From the NCBI GenBank assembly GCA_032690845.1, contig CM064434.1, positions 32,394,413 to 32,458,412 on the forward strand: a DNA stretch of 64,000 bases, read 5' to 3'. Both the position numbers and the translations under genes were made by a program. Shown piece by piece: positions 1 through 11,300 of this stretch (its first letter is position 1; each line of letters opens with the position of its first letter). Below the pieces are notes generated by a model, which worked only from the letters and a program-made list of their open reading frames with translations, ran no database searches and was not told the origin of the DNA. The DNA comes from Eleusine coracana subsp. coracana (Eukaryota > Streptophyta > Magnoliopsida > Poales > Poaceae).

Positions 1-237
1 GTCCTTGGTGCGTGTCTACATCAACAAAATCGACTACCACGACACCAAGGCGGGTGCATATTCAAATCAAGTGCGCTACATATTTAGGTAGTTCTCCCTC
101 CACACCTAGCATATTCCAAGGGGGAGACTACTTTCAAGGTAAGGACAAAGGTATGCCTTTCAATCTTTTCTTTTCCTTTGGTTCTTTCTTGCTCGTCTGT
201 TTTGGATCATCATAAGTAGTGGTTATCATCCATCACC

Positions 238-250
238 AAAAAGGGGAGAT
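238..250 (+). other. Polypurine tract of the copia-like element
   Basis: Purine-rich run immediately before the TG that opens the LTR at 251. In LTR retrotransposons this tract primes plus-strand DNA synthesis, and here it fixes both the orientation of the element and the left edge of its 3' LTR. Confidence 0.7.
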
Positions 251-2050
251 TGTAAGGTTCATGACCATTAAGGTCATCCCAAGGTATGGAGTTTTGGTGA
301 TGAATGACAAACGTGAAATGAGACTAATGTCTATACGAGTGTTGTCCGTGTAGGAAACCTTTTCTATCTTATGATGATTGTCGACGGCATCCTTGGTGAT
401 GGAGGACAATGACCACAAGCATGGAGGCTTGTGAACTTGATGGAGTTCAAGGATTGATGAAGATGGATCAAAGCAGAGAACAAGCTATGGTGCAAGTGTT
501 TGAAACACTTGAGTAGTTGTTAGGGTTTTGAGTCTATAGGAAAAACCAGACTATCAAGGGGGTCTAGGTCATTCTCTTAGATCATGTCTAGTCAGTGATG
601 TGCAAGGTTGCTTGGTGAAATCACAAGCGCTAGGTGACAGTGGAGAAGCCAAGGAGCTGTTCAGAGAAGCTGAGAAACGAAGTCAAGCGAGGATGACAAG
701 TTTCAGCTTCTGGACATAGAGACCGGACAGAGGGGTCAGTGGAGACCGGACTGTATGGTCACTATATGGAGTTGTCCAGGACTTAGCACGAGGAGCAGGA
801 GTTCTATCAGCAGGAGACTCCGTACAGACCGGATGGTCCAGTCTGCTGACCGGATGGTCCGGTCAGTAGGAATGCAGGAACGATAGAGAGGGTGCATTTC
901 GCGGAGGCTCCTGGAATGGTGAGAGAGAAAGTGGACCAGACGGTTCGGTCCAGTGAGCAAACAGTCCGGTCAGTACAGGAAATTGCCTGGACAGAGAAGC
1001 CAACGGTTCTGGGAACCGTTACCAGAGTGAGTTTGGATGTCCAGAAAGGAAATTTTGTGGAGCAACGACTAATTTGAGGTTGGGAGCCTATATAACTTCA
1101 TTCCTGCGGTTTTGGAGACCGCCCTTAACCAGTAGAATACCTAAGAGCATTTAGTAAGGTCCAAGAGGAAAAGAGGAGAGCACTCGGAGGAGATATTGCA
1201 TATCTTGAGAGTGCTAGTGGAGAGTAACTTGAGCATCTTGCACATCTAAGGCTAGGGTGTCCTTGAGGATGTGATCTAGATTGTTACTCTTGGTCTATGG
1301 TGAGACCTAGACCGGTTAGGTGTCGGTGATCGAGCCTATCATGATCGGTTGTGAAGGTCGTCACATGTTTATACACGGTTTGAGCCCGCCGTTAAAAGGG
1401 GCATCGTTAGTGAGCGCTCGTGTCGGCTTGGGGAGTCCGGCAAGTTCTCGAGGGTGGCGAGCTTGTACTTTGTGCAATGGTGACGCACATCGTGTCTTCA
1501 CTCTAGGAGTGATTGCGGGCTCGTGGGCGAGAACTCCACTTGGTGGCTGGAGGGACCGGGACTCTGGCGGGAGTGGTCCAACGAGGATTAGGGGAAGGTG
1601 CCATCCTTCCAAGATCTTGGGAAAAAATCATGAGCCACCCCTTACTCTACTCCTCACTATGATGCTTTACTTTCCGCATTTACATACTGTGCTATTCATG
1701 CTTGTGTGTTCTATTAGTTCTCTTTGACTACCTTGTAGACTTGCATATTTAGACTCCTTACTTGCTAGTAGTGTGTAAGCTTCCACATTTGATGACTAAC
1801 ATGAGTAGGAGTTGCATTGGTGTGCTTGATCACTAGAAGTGCATAGGAGTTGTATTGACTTGTGTGGTCCACTAGTATACATAGTATGTCTTTCCTTTCA
1901 TAGGATTATATTGTTAGCGTAATCACCACTAGATTTGTGTAGGAGTTGCTTTGAGTGCTATCGGTGTTTAGTATTTGGTAAAATTAGTTCATAGTGGTAG
2001 TTCCCGATTCAGCCCCCCCCCCTCCCCTCTCGGTCGCTACGATCCTTTCT
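251..2050 (+). repeat. 3' LTR of the copia-like element, about 1.8 kb
   Basis: Starts TGTAAGG after the polypurine tract. The right edge is set at about 2050, where the sequence CGATCCTTTCT resembles a decayed LTR end; a final CA is not preserved, so the edge is uncertain by several bases. A TATA box (CTATATAAC) at 1088-1096 would be the element's promoter. Short open frames inside it are not coding. Confidence 0.65.
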
Positions 2051-2310
2051 GGTGGTACTCAGCCTAGCTCCCGGATGCAAATGTTTTCTTTTTTCTCTAG
2101 AGCCTGGCTCGTCACATGCACCTTATTGCATTAGAACAGAGATAGAAGGTGCGGACAATATCCAACCAGTCAATGTCTTTATACAACTTGCCTACGTACA
2201 AACAAGCAACCAATCATCACCGGTTTGCATGCGTTGAGCCTGGCTGACCAGAGCCTGGCTTCTGGATGCAAGACAGGCTACGCTTATATGAAAACCAATC
2301 ACACCCTAAG
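2051..2310. repeat. Half of a MITE-like repeat cut by the copia element
   Basis: Carries AGCCTGGCT, GGATGCAA and GCATCCAG-like blocks and ends in ATCACACCCTAAG, similar in style to the partial repeat at the right window edge (63797-64000). The left half would lie beyond the copia element, outside the window. Family not identified. Positions 2311-2520 hold nothing recognisable. Confidence 0.3.
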
Positions 2311-2520
2311 ATCCTAGATCCAAACACCTTGTTTCGAGTATCAATGAAAATACGAATCCTTAAAGAAATATCTACAATATATGAAAAACGGTGGTGTTAT
2401 CCATGTAAACAAAATCCAAGTCTGCTATGTAAAGATAAACAAAAAAAATTGGATACATAGTCCACTTTGAACACAAGAAAGAGAAAAAAAGGTCTAAGTC
2501 AGTTATCCCTTCGTAATCTA

Positions 2521-3425
2521 CTAGCAAAATACCCGTGCGTTGCTACGGGTTTTAAAAAATAAAACACTCTTTATAATTTTAACATAAATTATTTATACAA
2601 CATAATTATTGATATAAGTAATAATTATATAAATATGAAAGATCATATTTATATTATTGTTGGTGTTTCTTAGTGTACCATTTTATATGTCATAAGTAAT
2701 AATTTTTCTATCATTTTTCACCGTATTTTTATTATAAATATTTTTTACCTCTAATGTTAAGATTTCTATATGCAGTGTTGTTTGAGTGCTATGTTACAAA
2801 ATAAAGTGAAATGACATTAAAAATGCTCAAATATAAGTACTATCAATATGAAACCCAATTCGCCATGCAAAGAGGGATTATCATAAACTTATGATGCTTA
2901 CAAGACACCACTAGACCTCTATGAAGTCCAACATGCAAGACCAAGATCATGACTCAATTCCTAAAGATTTTTATATGCTTTATCCGATAGAAAAAATCAA
3001 TTCATGCAGAATAGAAATAACACTGTATTGCGATATAATTTTGGACTTGTAAACATATGTGGATCATATTATTTGGACTTCGGAGATAGGAGATACGGGC
3101 CTCGTACAGAGACCTGCGCGGATGAGTCTGAATCAAAATAAATACTTTTGCATCGTAAAGTTAGAACCCAAAATGGTGGAATCTTGACTTCCATTGAATA
3201 TCAAAGTTGTAGAACTGTTCGAGGGCTACGCGATAGAGTCCGTGTTTACCTCATTTGAACTCTATACGAGGGATTTATGATTTTTTGAATTCGGTGCTTG
3301 ATATAGAAGGTACAAAATCGATTTGGATTTAATCTTTAACTTTTTGTGAACTTGTATTCGGACCAACATTAAAATACGAGGCAGACGAACTCACCTAAAT
3401 TAATAAAGCTTTTTAATAGTACCCT
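2521..3425 (-). mobile_element. Short non-autonomous Helitron
   Basis: On the - strand the 3' terminus is a CCCGTAGCAACGCACGGG hairpin followed by CTAG, with host T outside (position 2520), which fits the published maize Helitron 3' consensus. The 5' end is near 3425: the subterminal block TACTATTAAAAAGC followed by AGGTGAGTTCGTC matches the other Helitrons of this window, but the first four bases are decayed, so that edge is approximate. No captured gene or Rep/helicase is seen. Confidence 0.6.
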
Positions 3426-3862
3426 TAAGTAAATATGGACCCTTTATTCTATCTGAATGAGAGGTCCAGATTTGTTTCTACTCCCACCGCGTAATGTAAA
3501 TATAATATGATGGATTAGAGAGCAGTTTGCATGTAAGGACAAATACGTAACTTTTTATGTGAAAATCTCTTCCCGATCTGATCATGACGGAGCGACTTGC
3601 TGTAGCGCAACCTCTCCTCTTCTTCCGGGGACTGCGGCAGCTAGTGGCGGAGCCAGGAGTTGTGTTAAGGGGGTGCTGAAAGTTACTGTAGCTAAGTCTC
3701 ATAAACAGATGTTTAACATAACTAACACAAGTCAGCGAACAGTATAAAGCTAAAAGAAACAAGCGATTGTTGCATGTGTTTATTCAGTGATTAACCACAC
3801 GTGAACTGTTTTTTTTACCGTGCTGGTCAAAACATGGCCAAACTGCTATATGAGTTCCCCCT

Positions 3863-3893
<31 letters not shown>

Positions 3894-4446
3894 CACGGGG
3901 TGCAGCTCCGCTCCTGGCGGCAGCCATGCCCCACACCGATGCTCTCCTCTCATGAGCCGCCAAGCTCACCTCCAACCCCCTCCTCATTTCAGTAATGTTC
4001 TTTGTAGAGGCGGACGGACTTCCGCGCCTGGACGTGGAGAAGGACAATCGTGCTGATGCCGATGCTGTCTCCGACGAGGAGATGGATAGTAGAAAATCCT
4101 ATTTAATCCCAAGAAAATAACGAATAGTAGAAAATTATTTGGCCGCATTACAGTTGAGAACTAAATCGCATATCCTATCATCCATCGTAACAATATTTTA
4201 ATTAATTGCTGCTTCTTGTCGTCAAGCATGTGATTCGCAATAGCAAGCACGATGTCCATGGCGGTTGCCTTCATCGCCTAATAACTAACGTCTGCCGTGG
4301 AGTTGTGGAGATCCATGGTGCTCCACGTTGTTGCCTGCAGCCACAACTGTCTTGAGCTATGGATGATGGCTTGCCGGAATGGGGCGACCACGATCAAGCT
4401 CTCTGACGCGATGATGGCTGGGTGAGGAAGCCGGCGCCGTCGCAGA
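3426..4446. other. Intergenic; possible short gene fragment
   Basis: A 29-base poly-C run (3863-3891) and a GC-rich stretch at 3895-4085 lie here. The frame starting near 4004 reads acidic residues after an AG acceptor-like site, which could be an exon fragment, but there is no start, no donor and no family I recognise. Nothing else is supportable. Confidence 0.3.
3863..3891 (+). repeat. 29-base poly-C run
   Basis: Uninterrupted C run; the proline- and glycine-rich frames across it are artefacts of the homopolymer. Confidence 0.9.
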
Positions 4447-4974
4447 TAGGGATGAAAACGGACGGATAATATCCGATCTTCCGATGATCCGAACACCGAG
4501 AAAACAAATATGGTTAAATATATAATGCATTAATAATCATTCGATATTATCCGTGTCTGAATTCGAATCCGAGAAAAACTAGCGGGATAGGATATAGGAC
4601 GAGCGATATCCGTCCGGAATCCGATATTTATATAATTCAATTAAATTTAAGTAATTATGACATTGAAAATACGAAAGAAATCAATAAATTAGGTAAACAT
4701 AACGACACAAAACATACTTATTTTCATATGTTAGTTATCATTATATTCAAATATCACTCTAACTATATTATTATCATATAATTTTTTATCCATCAAACCT
4801 TATAATGGTATCCGTGTCCGATTTCAAGTCTGAAACAAAAATATAGGATGGGGTACGAAATCAAGAAATAATTATCCGGCACTATCCGTCTCGACTCCGA
4901 ATCTGATAAAAAAAATATAGAATAAAATATGGAATAAGTTATATTCGTTCGTATCCGATTCGATTTCACCCCTA
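4447..4974. mobile_element. TIR element with GGGATGAAAACGG ends
   Basis: Left end GGGATGAAAACGGACGGATA and right end CGATTTCACCCC are imperfect inverted repeats, flanked by TA on each side. The interior is AT-rich with repeated atccg/cggat motifs. About 0.53 kb, no coding capacity, so a non-autonomous DNA transposon. The superfamily is uncertain. Confidence 0.5.
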
Positions 4975-5591
4975 TTCATAGACAGTAGCGGGTGACGGAA
5001 GTTGGCAATCGGACCTGGGCAATGACAGAATGACAGAAACAGATGTTCTCATGGACGGGGAATGAGAGGAAAATCAATCGCCGCAGCGCGACGGCAGCTC
5101 CAACCGGCGGCAGAACAAGAAAAGTAATAAATTACTTTGAAAATCACTATTTATTGCTTAGGTATTAATGACTGTGATACCCTTGCAAATCCAATGGCCA
5201 GATTTGATTTGCACTCCCACCCTATTAGTAGAGTAGAAGGTACAGTAAAATTCTCAATTAATAAGATGTACAGATTCTTCGATATCTCAGTTACTAGGAT
5301 CCTGCCAGCTGTCGTGTTACGAGGCCGAGAAACATGATCTGTTGCCGTGGAGATCAGGCATTGTGCTGCTCGTGCCCACATTGATTCGTTGTCGTGAAGA
5401 TTAGGCATCATGCCCACGTCGAGTAGCCGACTTTGCGCACAGCTCTTCACCGATCAAATCGATCAGGTCTTCACTTCTGAGGTATCAAAACAACATGTCT
5501 ACCTTCTCATGTTTCAGGTAGATTTTTTTTTAATTTAGGTGTATAATTAAATCATCTGGTAATAGAGAAATAATAAATGACCTTGTTCCTA
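4975..5591. other. Intergenic, no feature recognised
   Basis: Mixed-composition sequence between two transposons. The open frames at 5137-5450 overlap on both strands and show no family motif, splice context or codon bias. Nothing is called. Confidence 0.4.
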
Positions 5592-6262
5592 CACTATGAG
5601 AAAGTTTCGGATTGCTATGTGCCAAGAGTTTTGTTATGTGCATTATATCGGGCACATGACATCTTTGTCATGTGCCATGATAAAGGTACATGACAAAGAT
5701 ATAACACATGATAATCAAACCTTTTGCCATGTGTCTCTTCAAGGGCACATGACAAAGGTCAGATTTGCAGTGTGTTCCCATGCAGGCACATGACAAAATG
5801 TGTCTTATGTCATGCACGCGCTATGACGCCGTGCTATGTTGATGGATGTTACCTCTTTATCGTGTGCCCCTTAACTAGATCATGGTACATGGTAAACATG
5901 GAAGGTTTGTCATGTGCTTTGGTCATGTCATACGACAAATATTGAGTTTTTGTCGTGTGCATTCACAAGGCACACGACAAAGAGGTAAAAGTTTGCTGTG
6001 TGTCAGACATTGGACACATGACAAATATGGATGTTACCATCCCAGCAATGTGACACCTATTTTCTTTGCCATGGGCTAGATCTGACTCACGGTAAACACT
6101 TTATCGTGTGTTCAATAAAAAGCATACGACAAAGTTGTCTTTATTGACGATATTTTTGTCATGTCATGTTTGTCATATGAGGTCATGTGCTTCTCACGAC
6201 AAAAAATATTACACTTTACCGTGTGCTATGAGCATACAGGAAATGACCCGGCTCCCGTAGTG
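5592..6262. mobile_element. Small CACTA (En/Spm-type) element
   Basis: Begins CACTATGAGA and ends with the inverted TCCCGTAGTG, the CACTA terminal motif. The interior is packed with subterminal repeats of the type CACATGACAAA and its complement (5650-6230), the expected binding-site clusters of CACTA elements. The flanks are CTA and CTG, a 3 bp duplication with one mismatch. At 671 bp it has no transposase and would be non-autonomous. Confidence 0.72.
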
Positions 6263-6354
6263 CTGCCGGTATGCTTCTCCACAGGAACAGAAGGAGGAAC
6301 AATCAATAGTCCTGTTCTTGGCAGCATGCAGGAACATGATCTTCTCCGTATTTT

Positions 6355-7683
6355 ATCTCTCTAACTTACAAACAGCAGAAAATAATGTGTGCTTTAACCA
6401 GTAAATCAAATATCATTCCCACATAGCAAGACAAAGAAAAAAGTGGCACATACTGAGTACCGGAGTACCTAACCTCTGGTTGGTACAAGATAGTCCTGAG
6501 CACCCTTCTGCTATAGATATAAATAAAACAAGTGAAAAACAAATCCTGAAGACATAAATTATGTATGTTCAAAACCATGCACAAACATATTTTTAATTAT
6601 AGTGTATTCCCTAAATTTCTTTACAAAATCAGACTATTACTTAGCACATGAATTACACAGTCGACTTACTTCCTTTTTATCATCCAATTTTCCAGTGATC
6701 AGCTTGGTTAATTTCCTTATGTCACATACAAAATCAGACTATTACTTAGCACATAAATAACAATTGACTTACTTCCTTTTTATCATCCAGCTTTCCAGTG
6801 ATCAGTTCGGTGCTTGAAAACCAGTTCAGGCCTTGTAGATAAGAGCTGTAAATTAGGGGACAAACAAGGAGATAGGAGACAAGTGAAAGAACTCTAGGCT
6901 TAATTTGTAATCTTTATTTCAGGTGATAAAACTGTTTAGTTCCCTTTACATCAATCGTAGTGATTCAGTTTAGATTGTCAGCCAATCATAGTGACTCAGT
7001 TTAGATCTCCAGTTTGACAATTGATCAATTTATTAGCATGATCGGGTTTGCAGTTTTTTTTTAGAATAAATATAACATCAGATCAATCATGTTTTAAGGG
7101 TTTTCAAGACCTTTTCACACAATATATACAATTGAAATTCCTTGTAGAATAACAGAAAATATTGATCAACCATTAGGCATTATCAAGCTAATCTGCCTTT
7201 AGACAACCAAGTGTATAAAGTTGAGAGTATAGTTTTCACCTAAATACCCATTAGCACATGAGACAGATCTGCTGATAATGTGTTCAGTTAGCAGAATATA
7301 GTCATCAGATTAGTGTAGCTCACCAAGATATTAACTTAGTTTACACCCTTATTAAACAACAGACTCAGTTCCTTTCTAATAAATTTAATACTTACCATAC
7401 AATAAACAATTTATAAATAGTGATTGGCCGGATGCACGATTAAATTTATGCATGACAAAAAATTATTTGTGTACTAACTATAACAATAACTCTGACAGCA
7501 TAGACAAATTTGAGCGGAGCTCAGATCCGAGCGAAAACATTTTAGGAAAGGTTAATGAACATAAGAAGTTTTTAAGCATGAGTGAGACAAAAGTCGAAAA
7601 ACTTACACAATATACAGAACTATATAAATTAGTTTTCTAGGTTTGATTTTTATGCTCGTAGCAACGTATGAGCACTTTGCTAG
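6355..7683 (+). mobile_element. Helitron, + strand (3' end clear, 5' end tentative)
   Basis: The 3' end at 7656-7683 is a CTCGTAGCAACGTATGAG hairpin then CACTTTGCTAG with host T at 7684, a good match to the grass Helitron 3' consensus. A TCTCTCTAAC start preceded by A at 6354 is the best upstream 5' end I find, but it is only a partial consensus match. The interior holds AT-rich tandem duplications and no gene. Confidence 0.5.
6627..6810. repeat. Tandem duplication, period about 104 bp
   Basis: A block beginning AAATCAGACTATTACTTAGC (6627-6707) recurs at 6731-6810 with a few substitutions, ending in TCCAGTGATCAG in both copies. It lies inside the putative + strand Helitron. Confidence 0.75.
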
Positions 7684-8362
7684 TTAAGGTCTACATTAAT
7701 TTCATATATTTTTAAAAGATCTTGATTTTATTTTCACATTGTCGTAAGTTATGTTTGGATTTTAAGTCAGTTATAAAACCATATTTTCTAATTTGGGACT
7801 TGCTAATTTTCAGCTGACTGAAAGGCTCAGTCACTTCTTTAAACCATTGAATCTGATCTAATGATTTATAATTATTATATAAATAATCTTATAAAAAAAA
7901 TCAAAACTCAAAGAAACAAACCATTGATTGAAATTCAGCTAAAAGCTAGGAAACATGTTCTAATTTACTTCATCAACTTAATTGTCAAACTCAAACCGTA
8001 CATTATGGCTAACTACATGGAGTTAAAAATTGGCTTGATATATGGATCGTACTGGAGATTTACACCTTGTTATGCACTCCGGAAGAATTGGCGAAACACC
8101 TCGAGGACCGAGGATTCAAGTCCTGTATTTGTACGCTCACTTTGTACGTCTACGTTGACCTTCAACCCAAACTCCAAAATGACGCAATCGGGGCCTTTGA
8201 TTTTCATCCAGCCCTCACCAGTCACCAGTACCAAACCCCTCCGCCAGGATTCTTTCCCCCGCCTGACCCTGGCCCCGGTCGTCTTCTCCCTCCCTCCGGT
8301 TTGCCGTCTGTGCCACGCAACGGGCTCGAATCCATTCGAGCCGACGCCCCCAGGATCCACAC
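7684..8362 (+). promoter_or_regulatory. Upstream region and 5' leader of the SPPL gene
   Basis: AT-rich to about 8080, then C-rich and GC-rich up to the start codon at 8363, as is usual for grass promoters and leaders. No TATA box in a convincing position is seen and the transcription start cannot be placed. A Helitron 3' end lies only 0.68 kb upstream of the ATG. Confidence 0.4.
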
Positions 8363-11300
8363 ATGGCGAGCCATGGCCGCCCTGCCACCGCGGCCCTGAC
8401 CCTCCTCTTCGTGGCGTTCGCGGCCCTCGCCGGCGGTGCTGTGGCGGACGACGCCTCTAGCGACGACGCCGGCGCCCCGCGCACGCCCGGCTGCACCAAC
8501 AAATTCCAGCTGGTAATAATTCGCGCTCCGCGCCCGCTGCTCGCTCGATTCGCGCTTCCCCCCTATGCGCTCTGCTGAAGGCTCGGCGGAACGGTAGTAG
8601 GTACTGAGATCTGGCTTGTGGTGTGCACTGGAGGGGATTTTGTGGATCGACCTGCGTAGTTAGCTAGTTTCTTCTCATTAACTAGTAGCAGAGAGTTCTG
8701 AAACTTAAGTGAAATATTGAACTGTATACTAGGATGGATGGTGCCGCAGGGTAAAAGTGCAGTGCTTGTAGACTGAAGATTTCAGTGGTAAAAAAAAAGA
8801 CCCATGTTCGATAGTTCGTCTGCTGCATTATTTGACTGTGGTGACGGCTTGTCTGCAACAGAACTTTTAGGTCCTTCGGCTCTTCCTTTTTCTATTTCAT
8901 GCTAAGTTTTTGTTGTTTATACTTCATATAAGAACTTGTTACTTTGTTAGTTATGTACCAGGGAGATTTTTGGTTCTTAAACGCACCGATATATTATATT
9001 TTGGTTCCCATTTCATAGCATCATCTAAATTTAAAAGTCTATCCCATTCTCAACTATACCAGTATATTTCGGTGATAACACTCATGATTCCATTTATGAT
9101 GTCCATAGTTTGGCTCATCTACTCCCTCATGAGTTGATGGTACTCCGAAATCTCCTACTCTTCGGTCTACTTCCTTGCCCATCTTTAGCCTCTTCATTTA
9201 GCGGAGATGCAATCACTTGGGTTTTAATTTTTGCCTCACAAGGAAGACAATGTTTGTGTCAGTGTGACAAGAAAGAAAAATTAAAAGTCATAGCAGAGGG
9301 GGACCTGCATTTGAGAGCAGTTTGAGCTTTTCTTGGCATCAAAGTGGCCCAAAAGGTTTGTTCGTATACTGCAAAGCTTTTGATCTACAGGTGGCTCGAT
9401 ACCAATTTTTTAACGAAAATTTTGACAACTAATTTGTCCTATAGATCAACATAGATTGCATAGCTGGCAGCTCTTTACCATGGTGCTTGAATTAAGCATC
9501 GATACTTCTTGTGAGCATTTTCATGGTTTTGCTGAAATATTAAATGGGTACTCACTGTATACTCTAATTTGCAATCATATCTATCATTATATTTGCATTG
9601 AATGCATTTGTTTTCATAATTTCTTCTGAGCTGGATATTTACGTTTCCACCACATGCATATGTGAGCGATATATTTGCATGTCTTGCTTGTAGAGGAGAT
9701 TAACTTCTCATCCTTTGCATGTTAACCCTGTAACTTTTGATAAATGAAAGTGAAAGCTATATTCTACATTGTCCACCTAAACTTGAAGGGTTATTAATTT
9801 TTATATGTCATTGCAAATGCTCCTTATTTAAGATTTGCCATTGCAAAAGGTCCAGTCTGATCACTGCCATCAGTTGTGCAAATGTTAGTGTCAACATTTT
9901 CTGTCAGCATTTTTTCAAAATGCCTAGTTTGCCCTTGTCTTCAACCTATATCCTCACCATGAGCTATCGGAGCCTGCATGTTGTTATATTGAGCCTTCTT
10001 CTCTGTGGATATCCTAGCTCTCTTCTCTGTGGATATCCTAGCTCTCTTCTCTGGATATCCGTAAGTATCCTCCACTCCACCTATGAAGCTGATATGCTGC
10101 CCTCCTCTTCTGACCCATGCGCAGAATGGACCTTCCGTCCCTTTCTCGAATGCAGATCTTGGAGTGCGGTGTTGTGGGGCATGGTACAACAACTGCGGAT
10201 CTTGGCACAATTCAAGGAACAACAAGATGAGTGGACTCGCGCTCATCGCGTCCATGGGGCTTTTATGTCCTGCTGACATTCGCCTTACCGCTGTCATTGT
10301 TGGTATTGCGCTCTTCATGCTCCTATTGAAATGATTCACTAAAACCAGCATGGCATGGTACTCACCAAGAGCAACAACATTGTCTCTCCCCAATGGCAAG
10401 TGCTAGCTCTCTCCAGTAATCAATGGCGCGGCGCACTCTCCTCACCTTGGTTTGCCTCCTCCTGCTTCTTCATGTGTCACTAAGTGGTGCTCTTGCTAAG
10501 GCAAGTCCAGTCCAGGGAAGGCTATAGTGGAGTGGTTCGTTAGTAGGATTTGATGTCATTATATGTTAGATTCATTTGTAACCGATGAATGCTACTAGGA
10601 ATCTAGGATAGAATGCAATATGTAAATAATTATGCATGCAAAGCCGTGGAAATAACCTTTCAAAATTATGAAATGTAGCTTTACCACAGGAGACAGGAGA
10701 GATAGAGGGATGAAAAGGACAGGGGCATTTAGGTGTTTTTAAATCTCTATTAGTGGTTGACTGGTTAATAGTGACAAATAAGGCAGATCTCACGTTAGGT
10801 GTACTTGCTGTGGCATATAATAAATTATCCCAAATTTTAAAGTGCATGCAAAATACTATCCTGGCTCCCAATTCTCTTTCTGATGCTTTAACTTTTCTCC
10901 AGGTTAAGGTGAAGAATTGGGTCAATGGTACTGAAGGTACAACTGTTGTTGGACTAAGTGCAAGATTTGGAGCCTCTTTGCCTAAAGATATTCATGAAGC
11001 TACAAAGACATTTGCTGTCCTTGCAAATCCATTTGACTGTTGTTCCAATTTGACATCAAAGGTTTGATTACATTAGTATTGAAGTTATAATCATTCAGTG
11101 GATATACTAACAGTATATGTTCTAAAGTCTAAACTGATCCTTATCTCTGCAGTTAGCAAATTCTGTTGCCTTAGCAACACGTGGGGAGTGTGCTTTCACT
11201 GCTAAAGCAAAGAACGCTCAGGCAGCTGGTGCAGCTGGTTTACTAGTTATCAATGATAATGAAGGTACAATAATGGCAACAAATCATGTATTACCTTTGG

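Larger units (their letters stand above)
1..2050 (+). mobile_element. 3' end of a Ty1/copia-like LTR retrotransposon
   Basis: The window opens inside an LTR element. Positions 1-237 are internal sequence with no domain I can name. A purine tract at 238-250 is followed directly by TGTAAGG at 251, the usual arrangement of polypurine tract and 3' LTR. The long LTR, the repeated short accgga/tccggt motifs (720-1000), a TATA box at 1088-1096 and the C-rich end near 2020-2050 resemble Sire/Maximus-type copia elements of grasses. The 5' part and left target duplication lie outside the window, so the lineage is an inference. Confidence 0.72.

Noticed and set aside
1320..1727. Open frame of 135 residues
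   Set aside because: It lies wholly inside the copia-like LTR, overlaps an opposite-strand frame and shows no family motif.
3784..4056. Proline-rich and glycine-rich frames on both strands
   Set aside because: They are created by the 29-base C run.
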